Below are positions 1 to 5,261 of a stretch of 7,719 nucleotides of DNA, in pieces (position 1 is the first letter of the stretch; every line of letters begins with the position of its first letter). The position numbers were made by a program, and so were the translations under genes. Source of the DNA: Opitutia bacterium. GTDB taxonomy: Bacteria > Verrucomicrobiota > Verrucomicrobiae > Opitutales > UBA953. The stretch covers positions 1-7,719 of the forward strand of contig CANKZO010000101.1 of assembly GCA_947488485.1 (NCBI GenBank). Reading direction: 5' to 3'. The notes beneath the pieces were generated by a model that searched no databases, was not told the origin of the DNA, and saw only the letters and a list, made by a program, of their open reading frames with translations.

Positions 1-421
1 AGAACTGCAGCTTACCATCGACCTCGATGATGGGTTCGACGAAATTCCCGCCAGGAACGAAGCCGCTGCGTATGACCTTTCCGACGATTACTCGGTCCGG
101 CTTATTAGTCTCGCGGCGATTGAACTCCAGCGTCTTGCCTTCAAAGAGTGACAGTAGCATCGCCTGCGAGACCGGGTCATTGCGATAAGACTGCTCGAGG
201 ATCTGGAACTCAGCCTTGCCCGCGATGTCGCGCAGGATGACCGAGTCGGCTTCGACCTGCGCGGTGGCGCCGGCGAAGGAGACCTGATTGACGCCGGACT
301 TGAGGTCGATCGGCAACGTCTCGCGCACCACCGCGTAACCGCCGTTGTAGATCGTGAGCGCCGGGTCGGCGGCGAAGGAGACGGAGGCGGCAGCCAGCAG
401 AAGGAAAGCGGGGGGCTTCAT
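1..421 (-). CDS. Exported DUF4139-like protein, 5' part only (truncated at the left edge)
   Basis: Translating leftwards from the ATG at 421-419 gives 140 open codons with no stop before the window edge, so the C-terminal part is missing. The start is Met-Lys, then a short hydrophobic stretch (PPAFLLLAAASVSFA) and an Ala-Ala-Asp junction: a standard Sec signal peptide cut near residue 18. The mature part opens with LTIYNGGYAVVRETLPIDL and continues with NQVSFAGATAQVEADSVILRD and an EQSYRNDPVSQAMLLSLFEGKTLEF segment. I recognise this pattern from the N-terminal region of DUF4139-domain proteins, which are common in Planctomycetes and Verrucomicrobia and have no settled function. No SD sequence precedes the ATG; a CCCC run sits directly upstream. 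A TATTAATA box 41 bp upstream (463-470) could be part of its promoter. The 396-bp gap to the upstream AraC gene suggests an independent transcription unit. Family assignment is moderately sure; function unknown. Confidence 0.75.
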   Translation of the reverse strand, partial: MKPPAFLLLAAASVSFAADPALTIYNGGYAVVRETLPIDLKSGVNQVSFAGATAQVEADSVILRDIAGKAEFQILEQSYRNDPVSQAMLLSLFEGKTLEFNRRETNKPDRVIVGKVIRSGFVPGGNFVEPIIEVDGKLQF

Positions 422-543
422 GGGGATGGGGTAAAGTCTAGGGACCGGCAGGAGGTTTCCGATATTAATAAGTGACCCTGCCCCCAGCTTCCGTCTGAGG
501 ACTAACACCCAACTTCCTTTCCGACGCTGGAGGTGGCAACTAA

Positions 544-599
544 GGTAGGGCTGACCACCCTTGGTCAGCCGCGGTTGAGCGAGGGCGCTCAACCCTACC
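544..599. repeat. 56-bp branched palindrome (REP/MITE-like element)
   Basis: The element folds into a nearly complete three-way junction. The outer stem is GGTAG (544-548) with CTACC (595-599). The first arm is GGCTGACC (549-556) with GGTCAGCC (563-570), loop ACCCTT. The second arm is GGTTGAGCG (573-581) with CGCTCAACC (586-594), loop AGGG. Only two bases, GC at 571-572, are left unpaired at the junction. All 22 stem pairs are Watson-Crick. Such compact double-hairpin elements are typical of dispersed REP-type or miniature mobile repeats and can also block exonucleases or weakly terminate transcription; which applies here is not shown. No transposase is present in the window. Confidence 0.7.
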
Positions 600-663
600 C
601 AAGACAACGGCTATCAGCTCAAAGGGAAACCGGAGACCGGATAGTTGGCTGGGGGCGTTTATT

Positions 664-711
664 TCAGGTCCCAGGTCTCGGCCATCGGGTCTCAGGTTCG
701 GCTACTCGGGT
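664..711. repeat. Degenerate direct repeat of about 21 bp
   Basis: Two similar 19-base segments, CAGGTCTCGGCCATCGGGT (672-690) and CAGGTTCGGCTACTCGGGT (693-711), start 21 bases apart and align with one substitution and two single-base gaps. Fragments of the same CAGGT word recur just before (665-669) and after (719-723). It looks like a decayed repeat tract with no coding sense. Confidence 0.35.
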
Positions 712-754
712 GCTGGTACAGGTTCAGGGCTCTGCAATCCGTCCTCTGTCATCG

Positions 755-814
755 ATTCAGCCCTCAATTCAGTCCTCCATTCAGCCCTCCATTCAGTCCT
801 CAATTCAGTCCTCT
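755..814. repeat. Five tandem copies of a 12-bp repeat
   Basis: The unit is ATTCAG(C/T)CCTC followed by one variable base, repeated at 755-766, 767-778, 779-790, 791-802 and 803-814 without interruption. Copies differ only at position 7 (C or T) and position 12. The array starts after a partial match (CTGTCATCG) and ends three bases downstream, in the sense of transcription, of the AraC stop codon. Because the period is a multiple of three it stays open as a short plus-strand reading frame, which I regard as an artefact. It is a candidate variable-number (slippage) locus in the 3' untranslated region of the AraC transcript. Confidence 0.8.
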
Positions 815-817
815 ACT

Positions 818-1720
818 CTATCGTCCCTTCTTCCTCTGCTTTCTCCGATAATCAACGGGGGGACACCCCATCTCCCGCTTAAATAGACGATTAAAGAAGG
901 TCACCTGGCGGAAGCCGCAGGCCAAGGCGATGTCCAGGACGCTCCGCTCGCTATCCCGCAACTCCCGGCGGGCGGCCTGGAGGCGGAGCTCGTTCACGAA
1001 CGCGCTGAAGCTGTGACCGGAGTGTTGCTTGAACTGCCGGGCAAAAGTCGGGCGACTGAGACCGGAGATCTTGAGGAGGTCCTCCAGCCGAATCTCGTCG
1101 CGGAAGTTGGCCACGAGGTGCTGGACGGATTTCGAGATGGCCTTCTGGTAATGCGACTCGGCGCTGAGCGTGAAACTGCGCGACGAAAGCAATGCGAGGT
1201 CCGACTCCGGTGCATCGGCGACTTCCGCCAGGAGACGCAGCAACGCCGCGAGCTGACCCGCGCCTTTACTGCGGGCGACATCCTGCATGAGCGCAGCGAT
1301 GGCCGCCGCGGTGCGTCCACGCAGATGCAGGCCGCGTTCGGCTCGTTTGAAGAGATCGCGGAGCTCGAGGTTTTCCGGGAACGCCCACACGGGATGGCTC
1401 TCAGGGAAATGCCATTGGATCGAAAGCCCGCCCGACGACCCCGAGGTATGCCAGTGATGAGGTAGGCGTTCGCCGAGCAGCACCAGATCGCCGGCCGCGA
1501 ACGTGCCGATGGCATCGCCGACAAAGCGCGTCCCCTCCCCCGCTGTGAACAGGGTCAGTTCCATCTCCTTATGGAAGTGCCAGTGATTGCCCTCCCCTTG
1601 GACAGGCTGCGTCCGCCCAGGCCCCAAGATGCATTCGACCTCCCGGAGCGTCTTCGACCAACGCAGCACGCGGAAGGAGTGCCCCTCGGGCAGCTCGACC
1701 TTCTCGCGGATGGCTTTCAT
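818..1720 (-). CDS. AraC-family transcriptional regulator with N-terminal cupin sensor
   Basis: A 300-residue DNA-binding regulator. The N-terminal half is a small cupin: HWHFHKEMELT (residues 46-56), then VGDAIGTFAAGDLVLLGERLPHHWH (67-91), the usual ligand-sensing fold of sugar-responsive AraC proteins. A helical linker follows (about 120-185). The C-terminal 100 residues hold the paired helix-turn-helix: LEDLLKISGLSRPTFARQFKQHSG (about 212-235) and the second HTH with the family signature around IALACGFRQVTFFNRLFKREMGCPP (264-288). It ends in a basic tail (RRKQRKKGR). I chose the ATG at 1720; an in-frame GTG at 1780 would add 20 non-conserved residues but lies inside the operator-like element at 1763-1783, which argues against it. 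That element 43 bp upstream suggests autoregulation. It lies downstream of and co-oriented with the sulfatase, 129 bp away, so it probably controls the sulfatase and perhaps the divergent operon. Effector unknown; family certain. Confidence 0.93.
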   Translation of the reverse strand: MKAIREKVELPEGHSFRVLRWSKTLREVECILGPGRTQPVQGEGNHWHFHKEMELTLFTAGEGTRFVGDAIGTFAAGDLVLLGERLPHHWHTSGSSGGLSIQWHFPESHPVWAFPENLELRDLFKRAERGLHLRGRTAAAIAALMQDVARSKGAGQLAALLRLLAEVADAPESDLALLSSRSFTLSAESHYQKAISKSVQHLVANFRDEIRLEDLLKISGLSRPTFARQFKQHSGHSFSAFVNELRLQAARRELRDSERSVLDIALACGFRQVTFFNRLFKREMGCPPVDYRRKQRKKGR

Positions 1721-1762
1721 AGGGTCATTCGTATCATTAGCACCCCCGCTCGCAAGGGAGAA

Positions 1763-1783
1763 TTGAGACAAAAGTGCCACCCG
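1763..1783 (-). promoter_or_regulatory. Operator-like element upstream of the AraC gene (copy B)
   Basis: The plus-strand core TGAGACAAAAGTGCCA (1764-1779) is followed by CCCG and preceded by T. Over 21 bases it matches the element upstream of the sulfatase (3287-3307) at 18 positions. The core has the form of two outward half sites around four A/T-rich bases, TGAGAC and GTGCCA; the dyad is imperfect (4 of 6 positions pair). It lies 43 bp upstream of the AraC ATG, a suitable place for a regulator acting at its own promoter. That the AraC protein binds it is an inference. Confidence 0.55.
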
Positions 1784-1831
1784 CTCCTGCCCTGCGGGAG
1801 CGAGAGCCCAAGCAACGGGGCTCCTGCAGGG
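1782..1831. repeat. Palindromic hairpin element between the sulfatase and AraC genes
   Basis: Two alternative structures overlap here. A tight hairpin pairs CGCTCCTGC (1782-1790) with GCGGGAGCG (1794-1802) around a 3-base loop, with one T-G pair. A longer one pairs CCCTGCGGGAGC (1790-1801) with GCTCCTGCAGGG (1820-1831) with one mismatch, with an inner GAGCCC/GGGCTC stem (1804-1809 and 1818-1823) competing for the same bases. The position just beyond the sulfatase stop suits a transcription terminator or 3'-end stabiliser, but no T-tract follows directly; the nearest TTTT on the minus strand lies about 10 bases further on, inside the operator-like element. Could equally be a dispersed REP-like repeat. 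Confidence 0.45.
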
Positions 1832-1849
1832 ACGAACGCAGCAACCGAC

Positions 1850-3235
1850 TTACTTGGTTTTTTTCGTCTCCTCGTTCAAGAGCTCAGGGAGTGACGCTTT
1901 CTTCTTCGCTTTAGATGCACGCGCTTTGCCTTGCTCGGGTGCGTCGTAGTAAGGAGAGGGAGTATGCTCAGCGGTCATGATGGCTTCGATCCGCTTGACG
2001 ATGTCCGGGTGGGCGGCGGCGAGGTTCTGCTTTTCGGCCGGGTCGGACTTGAGATTGTAGAGTTCGAGCGGGGCCTTGGTACCAAGCCGGTAGCCTTTCC
2101 AATCACCCATGCGCACGGCCTGCTGGAAGTAGGGTTCGTAAATCTCGAAATAGAGCGATGCGTGGACCACTTGCTGACCTTTGCCGAGCAAGGTCGGCAC
2201 GATCGAATGACCATCCAGACCTTTAGGGCCGGGAACTCCGCTGAGCTCTGCCGCCGTCGGTAGGAAATCCACGGAAGAGGTCAGCAGATCGCTGACCGTG
2301 CTAGGCTGAATCTTTCCAGGCCAGCGGGCGATAAAGGGTGTGCGCGTACCACCTTCGTAAAGCATCCGCTTATAGCCGCGGAGCCCGCCCGTACTGCCGA
2401 GCGACTCAATGAATTCGAGGTTCGCGCCGTTGTCGGAACTAAAAACCACCAAGGTCTTCTCATCGATACCCAGGTCTTTCAGTTTCTTCATCAGGCGGCC
2501 GACATCCCTGTCGACGAGCGCGACCATCGCGGCGTAGTTCCGGACCTCCTCCGTCCACGCTTTCTGCCCGAAGACCGGATTCTCCGGAATCACGAAGTCT
2601 CCGTGCGGAGGAGTCCACGCAGCATAGCAAAAGAAGGGCCGATCCTTGTTCTGCTCGATGAACTTCAGCGTCTCATCGGCGATGCGGGTATGAGAATAAT
2701 CTTCCCAGGTGCGCTTGCCGGACTGCGGCTGTGGCACGTCGACACCGTTTTTGACGAGATGGTCGGTGTAGTAGTCGTGCGCGTGTTTCTGGTCGTAGTA
2801 GCCGAAGAACACATCGAAGCCTTGTTTCTCCGCCGCGCCGGTCGAGCCAGGATTACCGAGACCCCACTTGCCGAAGCCGCCAGTGGCGTAACCGGCACCA
2901 TGCAGCAGACTCGCCACGGTCTTCTGACCCGAAGGGAGGGACAGAAGCCCGATGTTGCTTTGGTTGGCCCGGCGCAGGGCGTGCCCAGTATGCTGGCCGG
3001 TCATCAGCACGTAGCGCGAAGGAGCGCAGACGGCGCTGCCACTGTAGGCACGGGTGAACTTCATCCCTTCATTAGCTAGGCGATCGATGTGAGGCGTGAC
3101 GCCATACTTGCAGCCGTAGGGCGAAAAATCCCCGATACCCGCGTCGTCGACCAGGATGAAGATGATGTTGGGCTTATCGGCGGCGTGGATCGAAGCAAAG
3201 AAAGCCGCGAAAAGCAGGGCGAAGGAGAACTTCAT
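1850..3235 (-). CDS. Secreted sulfatase (alkaline phosphatase superfamily, formylglycine type)
   Basis: A 461-residue exported sulfatase that should hydrolyse sulfate esters, most likely on a carbohydrate outside the cytoplasm. It begins with a signal peptide (MKFSFALLFAAFFASIHA, residues 1-18). Metal-binding Asp30-Asp31 follow in PNIIFILVDDAGIGD. The catalytic signature CAPSR (70-74) and the trailing MTGQHTGH match C-x-P-S-R, in which Cys70 is converted to formylglycine by a separate maturase that is not in the window. Further conserved sites are GKWGLG (122-127, Lys123), TPPH (208-211) and SSDNGA (266-271, metal ligands Asp268-Asn269). The C-terminus is lysine-rich (ARASKAKKKAS, ending ETKKTK). 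The frame is open upstream to 3358, but the 41 extra residues have no sulfatase features and would place the signal peptide internally, so ATG 3235 is chosen; ACC precedes it and no SD is seen. An operator-like element lies 52 bp upstream. Substrate subfamily cannot be assigned by eye. Confidence 0.95.
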   Translation of the reverse strand: MKFSFALLFAAFFASIHAADKPNIIFILVDDAGIGDFSPYGCKYGVTPHIDRLANEGMKFTRAYSGSAVCAPSRYVLMTGQHTGHALRRANQSNIGLLSLPSGQKTVASLLHGAGYATGGFGKWGLGNPGSTGAAEKQGFDVFFGYYDQKHAHDYYTDHLVKNGVDVPQPQSGKRTWEDYSHTRIADETLKFIEQNKDRPFFCYAAWTPPHGDFVIPENPVFGQKAWTEEVRNYAAMVALVDRDVGRLMKKLKDLGIDEKTLVVFSSDNGANLEFIESLGSTGGLRGYKRMLYEGGTRTPFIARWPGKIQPSTVSDLLTSSVDFLPTAAELSGVPGPKGLDGHSIVPTLLGKGQQVVHASLYFEIYEPYFQQAVRMGDWKGYRLGTKAPLELYNLKSDPAEKQNLAAAHPDIVKRIEAIMTAEHTPSPYYDAPEQGKARASKAKKKASLPELLNEETKKTK

Positions 3236-3243
3236 GGTCAGTC

Positions 3244-3251
3244 TATTAATA
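3244..3251 (-). promoter_or_regulatory. Possible -10 region of the sulfatase gene
   Basis: The self-complementary octamer TATTAATA lies 8 bp upstream of the sulfatase ATG. The same octamer occurs at 463-470 upstream of the DUF4139 gene. If it serves as a -10 element here, transcription would start only a few bases before the ATG, giving an almost leaderless mRNA. No good -35 box is visible at the usual spacing, so the call is tentative. Confidence 0.25.
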
Positions 3252-3286
3252 CCCCTGAAGCGAAGTAAGGTTTCAGCACAAGCCGT

Positions 3287-3308
3287 TTGGGACGATAGTG
3301 CCACCCGG
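3287..3308. promoter_or_regulatory. Operator-like element in the sulfatase/isomerase divergent region (copy A)
   Basis: The core TGGGACGATAGTGCCA (3288-3303) is an imperfect inverted repeat: TGGGAC and GTGCCA differ from perfect symmetry at a single position. It is flanked by T and CCCGG. Over 21 bases it is 18/21 identical to the element upstream of the AraC gene (1763-1783), in the same orientation relative to the downstream minus-strand gene. It lies 52 bp from the sulfatase ATG and about 60 bp from the isomerase ATG, so one site could serve both divergent promoters. Binding by the neighbouring AraC protein is the natural guess. Confidence 0.6.
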
Positions 3309-3342
3309 AGAGACTCTGAGTGTAGCCCGAACGGCATATTTT

Positions 3343-3351
3343 TGGTAGAAT
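3343..3351 (+). promoter_or_regulatory. Extended -10 promoter of the isomerase-aldolase-GlcDF operon
   Basis: TGGTAGAAT has the extended -10 form TGn followed by TAGAAT (one mismatch to TATAAT). It follows a T-run (TATTTTTGG). No clear -35 box is present, as expected for an extended -10 or an activated promoter. Transcription would begin around 3358, only about six bases before the ATG at 3364, so the operon mRNA would be nearly leaderless. Predicted by eye only. Confidence 0.35.
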
Positions 3352-3363
3352 GGCCCATTACCC

Positions 3364-4407
3364 ATGAGCACTCCCGTCACGTATCGATTCTCTTTCGGCC
3401 CCTGGAACATCAGCGAGGGCGGCGACCCCTTCGGCGGCGACGTCCGCAAGGTCTTCCCCCACGAGGAGAAGTTCGCCCTCTATCGCCCCCTCGGCTTCGA
3501 AGGCGTGCAGTTCCATGACGACGACGTCGTGCCGGGCATGGACGGCCTCAAGCCTGATCAGATCCAGAAGAAGGCCACCGAGGTGAAGGCGATGCTCGCC
3601 AACCAAGGCCTCACCCCGGAGTTCGTCGCCCCGCGCCTGTGGTTCGCCGACCAGACCGTCGACGGCGCCTACACTTCCAACAGCGCCTCCGATCGCGCCT
3701 ACGCCTGGGATCGCACCAAGAAGTGCATCGACATCGCCAACGCCGTCGGCTCGAAGGCCATCGTGCTCTGGCTCGCCCGCGAAGGAACGTACATCCGCGA
3801 AGCCAAGGATGCCAAGCTGGCCTACCAACGCCTGCTCGAGACGGTCAACGCGATGCTCGACTACGACAAGAATATCGAGATCTGGATCGAGCCGAAGCCG
3901 AATGAACCGACCGACCAGGCCTACGTGCCCACCATCGGCCACGCCCTCACCCTCTCCTACGCCTCCAAGGACCATAAGCGCGTCAAGGGCCTCATCGAGT
4001 CCGCCCACGCCATGCTCGCCGGCCTTGATGCCAGCGATGAGATGGCCTTCGCCCTCGCCCACGACAAACTGGCCAGCGTCCACCTCAACGACCAGAACGG
4101 CCTGAAATACGACCAAGATAAGAACTTCGGCGGCGCCAACCTCCGCGCGGCCTTGAACCAGGTCCGCGTCCTCGAGGAGTCCGGCTACGGTAACCGTGGC
4201 GAATTCATCGGCCTGGACGTCAAAGCCATCCGCACCCAGCGCGGCTCCCCGGTCACCGACCACCTCAAGAACAGCCGCGAGCTGTTCCTTGCGCTCGTCC
4301 AGAAGGTCCGCACGGTAGACCAGAAGCTCGTCCAACAGTATCGCGACGCCCGCGACTACGAAGCGCTCGAGCTCTACATCCTCAAGCACATCATGGGACT
4401 GAAGTAA
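3364..4407 (+). CDS. Xylose-isomerase-like sugar isomerase (TIM barrel)
   Basis: A 347-residue cytoplasmic aldose-ketose isomerase related to class I xylose isomerase, which is about 388 residues in actinomycetes. Recognisable blocks are RFSFGPWNISEGGDPFG (8-24), FHDDDVVPG (50-58; catalytic His51 and Asp54), VLWLAREG (134-141, Trp136), IEPKPNEP (175-182, Glu176 and Lys178), IESAHAMLAG (211-220, Glu212 and His215), KYDQD (248-252, Asp250 and Asp252) and LDVKAIRTQ (284-292, Asp285). These supply both divalent metal sites. One ligand differs: the Asp of the xylose isomerase HIDLN motif is His240 here, in VHLNDQ, the HxND form found in rhamnose-isomerase-type enzymes. The true substrate is therefore open (xylose, rhamnose, fucose or another aldose). 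It is the first gene of the operon; CCC precedes the ATG with no SD. Fold and class sure, substrate not. Confidence 0.88.
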   Translation: MSTPVTYRFSFGPWNISEGGDPFGGDVRKVFPHEEKFALYRPLGFEGVQFHDDDVVPGMDGLKPDQIQKKATEVKAMLANQGLTPEFVAPRLWFADQTVDGAYTSNSASDRAYAWDRTKKCIDIANAVGSKAIVLWLAREGTYIREAKDAKLAYQRLLETVNAMLDYDKNIEIWIEPKPNEPTDQAYVPTIGHALTLSYASKDHKRVKGLIESAHAMLAGLDASDEMAFALAHDKLASVHLNDQNGLKYDQDKNFGGANLRAALNQVRVLEESGYGNRGEFIGLDVKAIRTQRGSPVTDHLKNSRELFLALVQKVRTVDQKLVQQYRDARDYEALELYILKHIMGLK

Positions 4408-4428
4408 GTCCCGCCCTCCACTCCCCTC

Positions 4429-5256
4429 ATGAAGCAGTATCGCCTCAACCGCCTCTTCAACGCCTCGTCCAAGCGCTGCTTCGACGTCGCCGTCGACCAC
4501 GGCTTCTTCAACCAGCCTGGCTTCCTGCAGGGCATCGAAGACATGCGCCAGGTCGTCGCGACGCTCGTCGACGCCGGCCCGGACGCCATCCAGCTGACGG
4601 TCGGCCAGGCCCGCCACCTGCAGTCCATCCCCGGCAAGCAGAAGCCGGCCCTCGTCCTGCGCACTGACACCGCCAACGTCTACGGCAAGGAACTCCCGGC
4701 CACGGCATTCAGCCTGATGATCGAGGAGACGATGCTGCAGGCCGTCCGCCTCGACGCCGCGTGCGTCTGCGTAAACCTCTTCCAGATTCCCGGCGCTCCG
4801 GACGTGACCGCCCAGTGCATCGAGAATATCATCAAGCTGAAGCCGCAGGCCGATTACTACGGCATGCCGATGATGGTCGAACCGCTCGTCTTCCAGCCCA
4901 ACGCCATCGCCGGCGGCTATATGGTCGATGGTGACCTCACGAAGATTCTCCACCTCGTCCGCCAGGCCGTTGAGCTCGGCGCCGATGTGATCAAGGCCGA
5001 CCCGACCGATGACGTCTCGCAATACCACAAGGTGATCGAGACGGCCTCGGGCATCCCGGTCCTCGTCCGTGGCGGTGGTCGCGTGAGCGATAAGGAAATC
5101 CTGGTCCGCACCGAAGGCCTCCTCAAGCAGGGCGCCTCGGGCATCGTCTACGGCCGTAACGTCATCCAGCACCCGAACCCGCGTGGCATCACGCAGGCGC
5201 TCATGGCCATGGTGCACCGCAACGCGTCGGTCGACGAAGCCCTGAAGCTCATCTGA
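4429..5256 (+). CDS. Class I (Schiff-base) aldolase of the DhnA/FbaB/LsrF family
   Basis: A 275-residue TIM-barrel aldolase of the DeoC/FbaB superfamily (COG1830 type), expected to cleave a phosphorylated ketose to DHAP plus an aldehyde without a metal. Key blocks are FDVAVDHGFF (18-27, with Asp23 of the family's DHG motif), TVGQARHL (57-64), GADVIKADPTDD (184-195) with Lys189 as the probable Schiff-base lysine, VRGGGRVSD (213-221) and SGIVYGRNVIQHPNP (237-251), the last two forming the phosphate-binding site. It starts 21 bp after the isomerase stop, with a pyrimidine-rich leader and no SD, so translation is probably SD-independent or coupled. Next to an isomerase it likely acts on the phosphorylated product of that enzyme; the kinase is not in the window. 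An LsrF-like thiolase role or fructose-1,6-bisphosphate cleavage cannot be excluded. Confidence 0.87.
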   Translation: MKQYRLNRLFNASSKRCFDVAVDHGFFNQPGFLQGIEDMRQVVATLVDAGPDAIQLTVGQARHLQSIPGKQKPALVLRTDTANVYGKELPATAFSLMIEETMLQAVRLDAACVCVNLFQIPGAPDVTAQCIENIIKLKPQADYYGMPMMVEPLVFQPNAIAGGYMVDGDLTKILHLVRQAVELGADVIKADPTDDVSQYHKVIETASGIPVLVRGGGRVSDKEILVRTEGLLKQGASGIVYGRNVIQHPNPRGITQALMAMVHRNASVDEALKLI

Positions 5257-5261
5257 GCCCC

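Larger units (their letters stand above)
422..817. other. Repeat-rich intergenic region between the AraC and DUF4139 genes
   Basis: This gap of about 400 bp holds no gene I can support. A plus-strand frame from 533 to 886 is open, but it reads through a palindrome and a tandem repeat (the monotonous SIQPSIQSS stretch) and resembles no protein. From left to right the gap contains the likely promoter region of the DUF4139 gene (422-543), a perfect branched palindrome (544-599), unremarkable sequence (600-663), degenerate CAGGT...TCGGGT repeats (about 664-730) and a 12-bp tandem repeat (755-814) that ends three bases after the AraC stop codon. No convincing terminator hairpin with a T-tract follows the AraC gene. 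Confidence 0.7.

Noticed and set aside
533..886. Plus-strand open frame of 117 codons in the repeat-rich gap
   Set aside because: It crosses the branched palindrome and the 12-bp tandem repeat, overlaps the end of the AraC gene and has only low-complexity SIQPSIQSS content.
1721..1780. GTG at 1780 as the AraC start (20 extra residues)
   Set aside because: An AGGAG lies three bases upstream, which is slightly too close. The extension has no family resemblance and its first codons lie inside the element shared with the sulfatase upstream region. The ATG at 1720 also has the C-rich context of the other starts.
3288..3308. Sigma-54 promoter reading of the shared element (TGGCAC on the minus strand)
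   Set aside because: The -24-like TGGCAC is present in both copies, but the required GC of the -12 element at the correct spacing is absent in both (TCCC and TCTC instead).
3236..3358. N-terminal extension of the sulfatase to the ATG at 3358
   Set aside because: The 41 extra residues would precede a textbook signal peptide and cover the divergent control region. The similarity between VALSSQ here and MALLSQ before the AraC gene comes from the shared DNA element, which also matches outside the codons.
3358..5217. A 619-codon open frame on the minus strand, antisense to the isomerase and aldolase genes
   Set aside because: It is a shadow: the sense genes prefer C or G at third positions, which keeps this antisense frame free of stops. 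Its translation is a run of Asp, Glu, Val, Gly, Leu and His with no family motif, while the sense frames have clear catalytic motifs.
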